A stretch of 64,000 nucleotides of DNA, from contig JAJEKV010000011.1 of assembly GCA_021234155.1 (NCBI GenBank), positions 18,366,677-18,430,676 of the forward strand. Reading direction: 5' to 3'. The translations under genes and the position numbers were made by a program. This stretch comes from Isoetes taiwanensis. Lineage: Eukaryota; Streptophyta; Lycopodiopsida; Isoetales; Isoetaceae. Each line of letters opens with the position of its first letter. Position 1 is the stretch's first letter. This document shows, piece by piece, positions 23,121 to 33,968 of this stretch. Under the pieces are notes generated by a model, which was not told the DNA's origin, did no database searches, and was given only the letters and a program-made list of their open reading frames with translations.

Positions 23121-25855
23121 ATATAATGCATATTGCTCTGCGCAGGATTAAAGCAATTCTTTTCCTTTGGTATTTCATAAACTACTCTCTCTGTTTCTTG
23201 AAAAGTATCTCATTTCAGAAAGAATGATCATCATGGGTAAAATTATCTTATCGTTATTGATAACTATTAATCTAAGGTCTTTATTTGCAGGATGAAAGCT
23301 TAGATAACCCTCTTATCTTGGATAAGTTTTGCTGAAAGGAGAAGGTATGACAAGTGAGTGAGCTTGCATGCTAGATGATTATTTAATACATGTCTTTTTG
23401 TGTCTGACGACAGATTTAAATTTGGATAATGAGGATGTAGCTTTGGATGGGAATACGATGATTGTCAAATATGGCATGCTACCTGTCCATAACTTCTTGT
23501 ATATGGATAAACGGTAGATTGGTTTTGAAGTGCTTGTAGATTGATTAATGGAAAACAAAAAAAGTACTTATCAGGATCAGGTATAGGAGTAAGAGAAGGT
23601 AGTTTTGAGAAAAAAAGACGCATGTTTAGCATTTGTTCATATAAGTTTCTGGAAAGGGAGGCCATGCTTGATATATTGGAGTATATAAATAAAAAATAAA
23701 TGCTGCCCTGAGTAAGATGCTTAAGGTGGGAAAATAAGCTGGTCTCCAAGGTGCTTATTGCGCACACTGATTACGAAGCTTTGCACAGGTTATTTTATTG
23801 CTAAAGAGATATTGATTGGAAGGATGACCAATGTAAGCTATTGAAGAATTGTAAGGTATGTGTGTTATTATTGAAGATCTAAATACCAAAGTCATGTTTT
23901 GCAAGAATGTTAAACTTAATTGCATTCTTATTTGTTTGCTATAGGATTATAGTTGATACTATGATGATGGTGAAGCAAGACTGATCACATGGTGCATAAG
24001 TTAAGTTAGACGTCCACATCGTCCAGCCATGTATGTCAATATATATTTCTAGCAACGAGAGACGAAAATGTTTGAGCCACAACATGTTTTAGTTGGACCT
24101 CGGAACCTTCGTCAGGTTCAGATTACCTAAGATTATACACCCTTTTTTTGTATCCAGGTAACTTTTGAGTGTTTTTTCTGGCGGCGCTCTAACCAACAAG
24201 TTGTGCTTTTCTATGCCATAGCCTTGCCGGAACGGAGTTGTGCTTTCCTAATGCCATAGCCTTAGCCTTGCCGCTTTCCTAATGCCATAGCCATAGCCCC
24301 GCACCGCATTTAACACAGACGGCCACGCAGAAAGCACAGGCTATGTTCGATGAAGACGAGCTTTGGTGTAAGACGGGCTATGGTGTTCTTGGTGTGAGGT
24401 GAGCTATGGTGTTTTTAAGGTCTGCACAGGGTGGATTCTGCATCAGAGGCTCTATATAATGGGTTTGCATGTCCAACCGCAAGTTCGGGAAATTCCGCGG
24501 AATCCTTGCAACCTACCTACACTATGGTTTTGAGATAGCAGGAAAATTTCCTGCTAAAAATAGTGATTTCTCTAGTTACTGTTGTTACTTCCTGTAGGAA
24601 TTGAGTGGGAGCATGCAGGTGGTAGGCTAGGCTAGATCTAGCAGGAAATTTGACTTCTATGCTTAAAAAATTTCCCGAACCTTTGTAAGGTAATTTGGGC
24701 TTGATGAACGCCACGTTGGGGGAGGAATCTGCTGCTGGCGTAGGTTCTCAAGCGCCGTCTTGTAATGACGTAATTCCTCCATACGTAAAGTTTGGTTAGG
24801 GTCCATTCTGGCTTATCCACCAGTAAGGTATTGCCATGTGGCATACATTCTTTTCCGGAATGTCTAGTTCCAGTATCATTCCAAATTTTTTAGTTGCATT
24901 CTCGGATTTTACCTGCATTCTCGGATCTCACCTGCTATTATTTGCATTCTGCTTTACATTCTAGTTTCTTGATTTTACTAGCTGGGGAATTGAACCCCAG
25001 TGAACCATATCCTAGCAATAGATCAGAAAAGAGTGAACCATATCCTAGCAATAGATCAGAAAAGAGGATTTAACTGTGAAGCCTTCTTGAAACAGAGTAC
25101 ATGTCATCTACTACCTCTGCTTCATTGCGCCGGCTTTGCTTTGCTTCTTGATTCCTTCATGGCAGATATTTCATGCCCTCCATAGGTCGAAAGGCATAGT
25201 ATAACACTGATAGTCTGCTACAGATTAGACTGAAACAGCTGCAAAAGAAAAGCTTACAGAAAATTTTCAAAAAGACCCCGAGGCCTCGCTCTGAATCAGA
25301 GGCCAAGAGATCTTTCAAACTGCCAGATCCGAGTTAAAACACGAAAATAAAGGAATCCTTCGCCTAAAGATCACGGGGCCAGATGCGCAACAGGGCTAAG
25401 TCCAGAAGAAAATATGGGAAAAGGAAGCACCTGTAGGTAACGAAAGAAGCAGACAGAAGATCGCCAGGGAAGTATGTTTCATTCGATCTTTAACCTAAAT
25501 AACAGCAAAAAAACAATGTAAAGAACTAGAAACTAACTATATCAAGCTACAGCGCCTCATCTTAACCTGCAAAATGATCCATCGCCTTCATGGCGCCATA
25601 GCCATGGCCGGAGAAGAGCTGCTGCGAAGAAAAGAAAGCAAAATAGAAAGCAAAAAAAAGCTTCAAAAGAAAGCAGGAGCCATCGCCATTGCAAGGAGAA
25701 AGCAAAAAGAAAGAAATCAAGTGCATCGCCACAGCCATCGCAGGAGAAGAGCGCCATCGCCGGAGTAGGAGTAGGGCGCCAGCAGGGCGCCATCGCCATA
25801 GCCGGAGCCGTCGAAGCCGCCAGAATGAACCCTAACACAAACTTCACGTTAGGGT
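23121..25855. other. Intergenic, no gene; small repeats
   Basis: This holds the thioesterase 3' region, then AT-rich DNA. It includes a near-perfect palindrome tagcaggaaaatttcctgcta at 24536-24556, with a related half site near 24637. A 33-nt tandem duplication lies at 24998-25064 (gtgaaccatatcctagcaat...). A T-arm-like stem ctggggaattgaaccccag sits at 24983-25001. Stretches near 24200-24310 and 25580-25810 are simple gccatagcc-type repeats. No frame in these looks coding. Confidence 0.45.
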
Positions 25856-25953
25856 AATGTCATTTTTGTTGACATTCCGGCGTGTCAACGCCGCCTCCGC
25901 GCTAACGCGCGTCGGCAGCGTTTCCACGCCGGAATGTCAACAAAAATGACATT
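25856..25953. repeat. Perfect 29-bp inverted repeat with GC-rich 40-nt loop
   Basis: Arm 25856-25884 (aatgtcatttttgttgacat...) is the exact reverse complement of 25925-25953. The stem can be extended by ggg/ccc beyond one bulged t. The loop is GC-rich, unlike the AT-rich arms and surroundings, and holds the palindrome cgcgctaacgcg plus a further aacgc/gcgtt pairing. It could be a MITE, a small-RNA precursor or an element end. Confidence 0.8.
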
Positions 25954-26600
25954 CCCCTATACGTAAATTAGTTCTTTTGTGTCCACGACCAAAAAAGTTT
26001 TAAATTCAAATTCTTCTAAAAACAAAATTTTTCAGACAATAATTAATTTGCAAAATAACCAAAATGCCCTACCTTTTCTTATTATTACCAAAATGCCTGC
26101 CAAAATGAACTTTGATAATATGGTGGCGATGTAAATTCAAAAGTTGTTTCTACGAACATTGTTTTTTTTTTTTTAATCTTTCTTTTTGAGCCATCGATTG
26201 GGGGATATTCTTGGTATTGTGCCAGATTGACACATTAAGATTTTCTTAAAAAATTTAAAAACACGTTCCAATGGTGTAATTGAACATATGACATTAAGAT
26301 TTTCACTAAAAATGTACGGGAAATTTCTAAAAATGCTCTTGTATTTTTGTCTAATCATCAAAATGCTCTTGTATTTGGGGTGTATTATCATTTGGGGTGT
26401 ATTAAAATTATTTGGAACCATTGGATGCAAGCACATTGCACGGCATATTCTAGGTCATCAAATTCCAGCCCTCGAATTGAAGTCAAGATGGGGTCAAATC
26501 CCTTCTGTTTGACCTACCCCTTACAATATTAACCATTCAAAACCTCACCTTATAAAAATACCATTTCAACATTCACCCAATGATTAATCCCACAACAATA
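25954..26600. other. AT-rich intergenic DNA with a dispersed repeat
   Basis: Contains recurring aaaatgccc(t/c) phrases typical of plant non-autonomous elements. A segment at 26208-26300 (ccagattgacac...cgttccaatggtgta...aacatatg) has diverged partners at 31165-31215 and 32045-32125. No gene seen. Confidence 0.45.
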
Positions 26601-26601
26601 A

Positions 26602-26658
26602 CTTCATTCACAAATGATTGAATCAGCAAAACTTCATTCACAAATGATTGAATCAGCA
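26602..26658. repeat. Tandem duplication, ~29-bp unit, two copies
   Basis: aacttcattcacaaatgatt followed by gaatcagca occurs twice in a row. Confidence 0.85.
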
Positions 26659-26683
26659 ACCACCACATAAATTACAATGAGCC

Positions 26684-26762
26684 TGGGGAGTCGAACCCCA
26701 GTATAAATTCCCATGCTCATCCAAGCATACCAGACATCCCACAAGAGGGATGACTGGTATGC
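26684..26762 (-). other. tRNA/SINE-like module: T-arm stem plus 16-bp hairpin
   Basis: On the minus strand ctggggttcgactccccag forms a 6-bp T-arm-like stem containing a polymerase III B-box (ggttcgactcc). About 25 nt before it a 16-bp hairpin (gcataccag-catccc / gggatg-ctggtatgc, loop 6 nt, 26725-26762) is perfect apart from one mismatch. A similar T-arm stem lies at 24983-25001. No full tRNA cloverleaf could be drawn, so a SINE head or other Pol III-type remnant is more likely than a tRNA gene. Confidence 0.4.
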
Positions 26763-27091
26763 CCAGGGGCCGAAGCCTGCTAACATAGCAAACAAGTTAG
26801 CCCCATTACTTTACACAATGAAATATCAATAACAATCCAGCCCATAACACAATTGCCCTTAACCAAATTCAGCTTGCTCACAATTATGAAGAAGCGTTTC
26901 CCATAAGCAGCAAACCATATCTATACATTAATAACTCCAAAGAAACTTTACAATGTTGAAGGACACTCAACCAGGTGAACGAAGTTGAGCTCCCCAACAC
27001 CAAGGTGCTCCTGCAAGCGCTACAATACAAATCCAGATCAAGGTTCATGAACTTCATATAGAAATAAACAAAACATAAACATAGAAATAAA

Positions 27092-28617
27092 TCAGTTCAT
27101 AGCCGAGCCACTCTCTGCATGCCGTATCACTGCATCTAATTGCCGTATTTCCTGCACAAGTAATGCCCTTGCAAAGCTCATATGAGAACATAATGTGTGC
27201 CATTCAGAAACAGACACACCCAAATGCTTCCACTCCACAACAGATATAGCACTGTCAATGGACACATAGAACGCTCTAAACTGCCGCCAAAGCAAGCGCA
27301 GTGATGCCGCAATCCTATGCGCCTCAGTCCCAACCTGAATAAGTTATTCACAAACTCTTGAGCGGAGAATGCTGCCTCTGATTCAGCCGAAAACACAACA
27401 GGGTCGGGATGGGATGCCTCCACGGTAGATGAAATGAAAGATTCAGGCAAGGACACAACAGGCTGCTCCACGCCAACAACTAGTTCCAGATCAGTCTCCA
27501 TAACTCTTGCAGCTATAAAACAAACAAAAGCATGAAAACAATGAAACCCAACTGTACAACTAACACCCAAGCAAGTTCATCAGCCAACAGCCATGGTACA
27601 ATCACCCTTGTGCACAGGGATGTAATCTACACCAGGCTCAAGTATCACGACATCAGGACTATCTGCACTATAAGAAGGATCATGAATGTCTTCAAAGTTG
27701 TTGTCTTCCTCATCAGCAGGAATAGCATCATCCCAATACTGCCTCCGCCCAGGCCCATTCCTTCCCACAGGTACAAAACCTGCTGGCAAGCCAAATAGAA
27801 TGGTCCTCATATCCGACGGCATGCAGTGACTAGGATTGAGTAACACTCTCCACGGAGCCCGGATACGGTGTTCGTTGATATGGGCCGTGTTTGAAGGGAT
27901 AATCCAGGAATTAGACAAGGTAAATTTTCCAGATCGAATCATCCTGGCCAACGTATACAGCAAACTAGCAGTCAATCTACGGTTCCCATGGTAATTCACA
28001 AAATGTGCAGCTCGATTCAACAAGTTTTTATTATCAAGCACAACTAAATTTTTCGTGTCACCAGCTCCCCATCTCAAATACAAATCTTTTCCTTTCTCAA
28101 TAGCAGCCTCACTCACATTATGAAGATGGCAAACATCATGAACTTTTCCAGCATCCTTCATACAGTACCCAATCTTGCCTTCAAAACAATGAAGGCGAGT
28201 GTTTTTAAGGGCCTTGCATACCAATATCACACCAGGTGGCTCTGAAACCCAATTGAAATCTCTTTTTATGGCATCATTCATGGCCCTGGGACTCTTGAAC
28301 CGGGCTCTAAAAACAGCCTAGCAGCAATGCAAGTGATCAACACTCGCACCACGCTCCATGGCCACAGCTCCAGCCAAACACCTTCGATTGCAAAACCACA
28401 AAAGAGCATCGTAAAAACTCAAGGGCACATCTTGCCCAGACAAACCCAAGGTCACACTCACGTCTATGGCACTTCAATCCTGCCCAAGAGAACAACCAGC
28501 ATGTCCCCCAGTCTCAGGCTCTCCAGAATCAGAGGACCCGATGCTTAAACAACTCAGAGAAGGAGGAACAGAGCAAGCAACACCCTTCCCTTTCCTCGCT
28601 GCTCTCTTCAAAGACAT
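27092..28617 (-). pseudogene. Replitron-like HUH (Rep) transposase, broken
   Basis: One minus-strand frame from an ATG at 28617 to 27580 is interrupted only by TGA (28474-28476) and TAG (28318-28320). Between and after the stops it shows a Rep pattern: AVAMERGASVDHLHCC ends in the HUH-type HLH (codons 28335-28327), with the TAG where the usual Gln follows. Then comes GYCMKDAGK with the motif-III YxxK (Tyr 28167-28165, Lys 28158-28156). A second domain follows (TKNLVVLDNKNLLNRAAHF to GKFTLS). An intron at 27605-27513 (GT/AG) would join an exon ending at 27092; that exon needs one frame correction near 27325. Replitrons encode a one-tyrosine Rep plus an adjacent domain, which fits. No helicase is seen. 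Identification rests on motif order and is not proven. Confidence 0.6.
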
Positions 28618-29394
28618 TATAAACAAAACAAGAGCAACAGACCCAGGCTTATCTCTGACAGAAATCCCCTTGCACAAGACTGCAGATGCGCTCCCGAACA
28701 ACCAACACGACCCCTCTCTTATCCTATGCCCCAAAACAAAAAGAAGCCCACAACCAAGACATATACCCGGCACCGCCAGACCACGTGAGGACTAGCAGTT
28801 CCTGCCAATCGAGCAAAAGATGCCTGCCCTAGATTCCAAAATTTGGAATCCACAGTGTCACCGTCATCTACTACCCTTTTTCCATACGAATACCAATACT
28901 GACCATTGCAAATCTTAGGTTACAAATATACTCTTTCAAATTTTGCCCACATAATCACTATATCTGTCAAAATGCACTTCTCTGTACGTATCTTCGCGGT
29001 GGCGGGAAGCAAGATTCAGTGCACAAACTGTCATTCCAAACATCAATTTGTCTAACTTCTTTGAATTCTACCACATCGATCTATAAAAAGCAAGTCTCTT
29101 CTTCACAAACAGGTACGTTTTGGTTTTTGCATGCTTTTTATTTCTCTGTTCTTTCATCGTTGATAAACGGTTTGGAGAAAGGGAATTCCGATAGTAGTAC
29201 TGGCTTATTCTAAACTAGTTTCTTTTCCCAATTAACTTCTGCATCAACTCTGTGCACGATTTTGACATGAAAGGAGAATCATTGTTTTCATTTTTAGCAT
29301 AAATCTTCACTATTGCCTCATTCAGACTTGGTACAGAATTTTAATGGTACATGTCTTTTACTGTATTTTTTTTCCTTTTCTTTCCAATATTGCA
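28618..29394. other. Region between the transposase and the MULE remnant
   Basis: Upstream sequence of the minus-strand transposase, with no other recognisable gene. One end of the element should lie here, but I could not define it. Confidence 0.35.
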
Positions 29395-29850
29395 GGAATT
29401 ATTACAAGGCTTATCAATATGGAGCTAAAGGAACAATATTTGATTCATTGGTAGAGGTCAAGAATGCAGTTCGAACAGATGCCATTGTATCATACACTGA
29501 ATTTAAGGTTATTAAATCTGATAGATCACGGTTTAGGGTCAAATGTGGTGATGAGAATTGCACATTGCGTTTGTTTGCTTCTTTGATTGGTGAAGGTCCA
29601 AGATGTATGATTCATTCAATAGGAAAGCATAATTGTCGTGGCAACCAGCAGTTTTTCCCTTTGAGGATGTGATAGTGGACAAGGAGACCAATCTGAAACC
29701 TCCTGCTACACGTAAGCCACCGAATCGGCCAAAAAAAAAAACGCATCCGTATTGAGGACTGCTTCAAAGAAATACAACCATATTGGTGTTACTACGTGTG
29801 ATCGATATGGACAACATAATCGCAGGAGTTGCAGAAATGCGATCATGGAC
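29395..29850 (+). pseudogene. MULE (MuDR) transposase, internally deleted
   Basis: After a possible acceptor (tattgcag) the frame gives FDSLVEVKNAVRTDAIV...FKVIKSDRSRFRVKC, ENCTLRLFAS and SIGKHNCRG. This is the N-terminal MuDR DNA-binding region ending in its zinc-binding C-C-H-C. A stop follows at 29670. A few codons later comes LKPPATRKPPNRPKKK and, in another frame, CDRYGQHNRRSCRN, the C-terminal RPKKK and degenerate zinc knuckle of MULE transposases. The DDE catalytic domain that should separate these two ends is missing. The copy is an internal-deletion derivative and cannot be active. Confidence 0.75.
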
Positions 29851-30325
29851 TGATCTATGGTACTGATCTATGTGTTCATTTTATTCTCATGTGAATTTGA
29901 CAGAAGAAGAACTTGATAGTAGAATTTCATACTGCTGGGTCTCTAATATGGTGCAAGGAAAGAAGGCATCCTTTCCTTCTACAAGACTAAGATGCCGCAG
30001 ACTGATCTATGTTAATGTTCATTTTATTCTTTGTCTTCACTTTATACTTGTGAACTTTGAGACCTCAAAAGACACGAAAGAATCTTTTTGCAGGAAGTTT
30101 TGGTTGATGAAAGCAAATGCTGTTGAGGTTTATGTTGAAATTTAAGCAAAATCATGTGGTTATGGGAGGGCTTTCTGAATCATGTGTTGTTTTTCTGAAT
30201 TGTATTTGGAAACACTTGGAAGTGCCTGTATTGTTTTCTTGAATTGCATTTGGAAGTGCTTCTATTATTTTTCTTGAATTGCATTACATTGCAACTGCTG
30301 GCATATACAACCTCTAAGCAAATTT

Positions 30326-30518
30326 AGATATGATAGAGTAAAATCAGATATGATAGAGCAAAGCAGTTTAAAAGAGTCTTTTGTACTTCAGATATGATAG
30401 AACAAAGTGAATTTAAAAATGTCTTTTGTACTTCAGATATGGTTGAACAAAACGAATTTAAAAGAGTCTTTTGTACTTCAGATATGATAGAACAAAACGA
30501 ATTTTAAGAGTCTATTGT
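30326..30518 (+). repeat. 45-bp tandem repeat, about four copies
   Basis: Copies begin agatatgatag at 30346, 30390, 30435 and 30480, with a short start at 30326. Because 45 is a multiple of 3, copies from 30390 on read as a 15-residue unit DMIEQNEFKRVFCTS; the frame stops in the last copy and is out of phase before 30390. A short frame follows to 30746 without known motifs. Confidence 0.85.
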
Positions 30519-31164
30519 ATTTTTGACCACCTGCATCAGTATAAAAAGAAGCTGCCTAGTGTGGTCTCAACTGACATTGCCAATGCAAATTCATGTAAGA
30601 AACAAGCTTCTGAAATTGTTGCAATTACTTGTGCTCAATTGAAAGGAAGGAACGAGTTGCTAGTTTCCTCTTTGAGAAGGTTTCCAAGGATCTACTACCT
30701 GTTAAACATAAGAGGAGATCAAACTGTGGGAAGCTTCAGAACCTGAGTAGCAAGCTCTGTAGTAAGCTGTAATTGCAATTCAAACCTGTTTATAGAGTAG
30801 AAAACAAATACTACAGCTCATAACCTTCTAAGAGATCCATCGTGGCTTATCTTCTACACTAGAAATCTCCATTAAAACATACCAAAAAATATCCTCTCTT
30901 ACCACGATGGTCCACTGTAGCTCATCTTCTAGATTCCAAATCTCACATTATAACTCATCTTCCACACCGAAGATGCTAGACGCCGCTCCTTCTGCCAGAT
31001 CTGAAAATGACACAAATAAGTATAAGTCCTAATCTAGGGATAAGGTTTTTCACAACTGTGCTGGCGTATCAAACGTAGGGATATTTTGACAATTTAAAGA
31101 AATACAAGGGTATTTTGATAACTTAAACAAAATGCAAGGGTATTTTCATAAATTGCCCAAAATT
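30519..31164. other. No gene recognised
   Basis: Intergenic; aaatacaagggtattttgat phrases recur at 31100-31150 and appear in the reverse orientation near 26310-26380. Confidence 0.4.
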
Positions 31165-31215
31165 AAAAAACACGTTCCAATGGTGTACATCAAACATATG
31201 GTACTAAAGCTATAT
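31165..31215 (+). repeat. Dispersed repeat copy
   Basis: aaaacacgttccaatggtgt followed by a-catcaaacatatgg matches 26255-26299 in the same orientation, and more weakly 32085-32120. Function unknown. Confidence 0.5.
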
Positions 31216-31339
31216 TGCCATAATGCACATAAAGTTTTCACATGACCATGGCTCCAAAGCACGTAGATTAATATTTTAACAAATCAACATCCAGATACTC
31301 TATGGAACTCCTCTGTGCATGGTTCAAGGTGGCCTATTT

Positions 31340-31470
31340 TGCCCTGCTAAGTAGATAGGAGGGCACAGAGGATTCGAACCTCCAGGCCAAAGTGGTCTCA
31401 CCAGAACCCTGCAAATTGTACCCCGGCACTGCCACGCTGGAATGCCGCCATAGAAGATTCACGCAAGCAA
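31340..31470 (-). mobile_element. SINE-like fragment with Pol III B-box
   Basis: On the minus strand ggaggttcgaatcctct has a perfect B-box (ggttcgaatcc) and a T-arm stem. Upstream ctggtgagaccactttggcc resembles the middle of plant tRNA-derived SINEs, and tggcagtgccgggg could be an A-box. I see no matching 3' tail, so the call is tentative. Confidence 0.35.
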
Positions 31471-32126
31471 AACAAAAAAACCCAAAATTTCTGAGAGATA
31501 TAAGAAATAGAACCTCATTCAAAAAGAAAAAAAAAGAGGGAAAGCTACAAAGACAAAACTAGCAACAATAGCTCCATGAATTGCCCATCAGACCTAAGAA
31601 GTCGCAAATTGGGATTAAAACTGGCAAATTCGGACTGAAACCGGCCTGCTGAATCCAGCATAGATCACTGGCTGGAAAGAAAACACGGATATAAAACCTA
31701 TAAAGACGAACGAATATGAGATGAAGCTGAAAAGGGAAAGTAGCCTGAGCCCTTATCCATGCCTTGAAATTTTGCTTCCAAAATTCACAATATACCCTTT
31801 TTTTTTAGAGCCATCGAAAAAAAAACCCAACTAAAACACGCAAAAATAGAAATGCAACCTTTGAAATGCAATTAAGCTGCTCAAACGTGGTAGATTATAC
31901 GGGTTTTTATACAGTACACGCTAGGAATCATAGTCCCAACCATGCAAAAAAAGCCCCCCCGCAATATGAAATGAAATATTGCAAGTTTATGGGTCTATTT
32001 GCATACTTTTATTGGTGACTATTGATCCGGTGAAAATTCATTGAGTTATGTCAGATCACTGGCCAGAGAATTTTTCAACAAAACCTTATGTGCAATTCCA
32101 ATGGTGCTTAACATACAATTAAAAAA
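31471..32126. other. AT-rich intergenic DNA
   Basis: No gene. The end (32045-32125) is a third diverged copy of the ttccaatggtg repeat; the foldback element starts directly after it. Confidence 0.4.
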
Positions 32127-33186
32127 TGGGAAAATTACCTAAATGACCCTATATTTTGTGTGTTTTACCAAAATGGCTCGTGTATTTCAATTATTTCTCT
32201 AAATGCCCCTGGTCAATAAAATACCACTGTATTACTGCGTATTTACCTAATTTATGAAATTACGAAGATGCCCCTCAAGTATAATAGAATTTGCTAAAAT
32301 GCCCCTATTTCATAAAAATGGACACATTAACAAACTATTTTGAAATATGATGCCGCGTTTTAAGATAATTGATATTTTAAACTAAATAGAAGTAAAAATA
32401 TTCTATGTGAAGTCTCATGCTAGTGGTGCATGACAATTATGACGGGTTTCTCCTGTCAATTTTTACATCGTAATGGCTGCTTTTATGACTCACCATTCTC
32501 AAATGCGGAAGCGTCTTTTTTTTGGACATCTTGGTTGATGACAAGCAACTAGCAGTAATATAACATCTTCATTAACTTTATCATCATGTGTTTTTTGGTG
32601 CTTTTATTCTAGATAGTACAAATAAGTACAAATACTGACAAATTGTGATAATTCTCATAAACATATGGGAATTTGCCAGTATTTGCATTATCTGGAATAA
32701 AAACACCACAAAACACATGATGATGAAGTTTATGAAGATGTTACATTACCGCTAGTTGCTCGTCGTCTTCAGGGCATCCAAAGAAGAGATGCATCTATAC
32801 TAAGGATGGTGGTTCACAAAAGAGACCATTACGATGTAACATATGCCAAAAAGGTTGAGCATAACCATTGTAGTTGTTGTGCATCATCAACATGAGACAT
32901 CACAGGGAATAATTTCAAAAGGATTTACTTCTATTGGTTGAAAACGTATGTTCTTGTAATCACTTATCTTAAAAGGCCATCTTGTATCAAAGTTATTTGT
33001 TAATGTGTCTATTTTTATAAGCAGGGGCATTTTAGTAAGGGGTGTTTTGATAATCTCATAAAAAATTGGGATGGTATTTAGATAAACACGCTATAATACA
33101 ATGGTATTTTGTTCACTAGGGTCATTTAGAAAAATGGTTATTTTGGTAAATACGCAAAATATAGGGTCATTTAGGTAAATTTTCCA
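32127..33186. mobile_element. Foldback element, ~1.06 kb, palindromic over most of its length
   Basis: The left end tgggaaaattacctaaatga and the right end read on the other strand, tggaaaatttacctaaatga, begin inverted repeats of about 200 bp at roughly 75-80% identity. Inner matches continue: ttacatcgtaatgg / ccattacgatgtaa, gtctcatg...tgcatgac / gtgcatca...catgagac, and a central pair at 32529-32612 / 32688-32773. The centre is near 32650. No coding frame. Flanks are aaaaaa on both sides, so a duplication cannot be told from a simple A-run. Non-autonomous; superfamily unknown. Confidence 0.8.
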
Positions 33187-33558
33187 AAAAAATACACCTT
33201 ACGCAGACAACAAAAAATTACGTTATGCACTAAAACTTCGGAAAAAAAAAAAAAAACATATTAATGGCCTTGCCTCGCTGAATCTTCTCTTTCATACAGA
33301 GAACAACGCATGAAGCTAGCCAGAATGCCAAGGCAGTGATCTATGGCCGAGGATTCGAAGCTTCACCACAACCCTCGCTAGGACATGTACCCAACATACT
33401 AGGAACAATAGGAGGATCCATTGCAAAATCAAGGAAAACTCTGCAAAAATGAAACCATAAAAAACTGGGGATGATGCAGCCAGCCAGATGAAACAGCTCT
33501 AGGGAAAGCAAGCAGGCTGGAAGAATCGAACCTCCCTGGAAGAATCAAAGCAGGCTCA
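33187..33558. other. No gene recognised
   Basis: Includes an A-run at 33240-33255 and a B-box-like gaggattcgaagc (minus aspect) near 33350. Confidence 0.35.
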
Positions 33559-33968
33559 AACATGCTACGCGGGCTCCAACATGCCAAGGTGGCTCAAACA
33601 TGCCACGTGGGCTCCAACATGCCAAGGTGGGTCAAACATACCACGTGGGCTCCAACATGCCACCTAGGCTCCAACACACCAAGGTGGCTCAAACATGCCA
33701 CCTGGGCTCCAACGCCACCTAAGCTCAAGCATGCCACGTGGGCTCCAACATGCAACCTAAGCTCCAACATGCCAAGGTGGCTTAAGCATGCCATCTAGGC
33801 TCCAACATGCCAAGGTGTCTCAAACATGTAACCTAGGCTCCAACATGCCACCTAGGCTCAAACATGCCAAGGTAGCTCAAACATGCCACGCGGGATCCAA
33901 CATGCCACCTAGGCTCCAACATGCCAAGGTGGCTCACAACATGCCACCAAGGCTTCAACATGCTAAAT
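33559..33968. repeat. 19-bp minisatellite, about 22 copies
   Basis: The unit is aacatgccaaggtggctca with a second variant aacatgccacgtgggctcc or aacatgccacctaggctcc; the two types tend to alternate. Variants contain the palindromes CACGTG and CCTAGG. Frames through the array are open on both strands because the unit lacks stops, which is not evidence for a gene. Confidence 0.9.

Noticed and set aside
25557-25847. 96-codon minus frame rich in Phe/Leu/Cys resembling a membrane protein
   Set aside because: It comes from simple-sequence antisense to A/G-rich repeats (aagaaagca, gccatcgcc); no real topology pattern.
28474-28773. Separate small minus-strand gene upstream of the transposase
   Set aside because: It is in the same frame as the transposase and separated from it only by one TGA, so it is read as its N-terminus.
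33559-33968. CRISPR-like array
   Set aside because: The units are head-to-tail with no unique spacers, and the genome is a plant's; it is a minisatellite.
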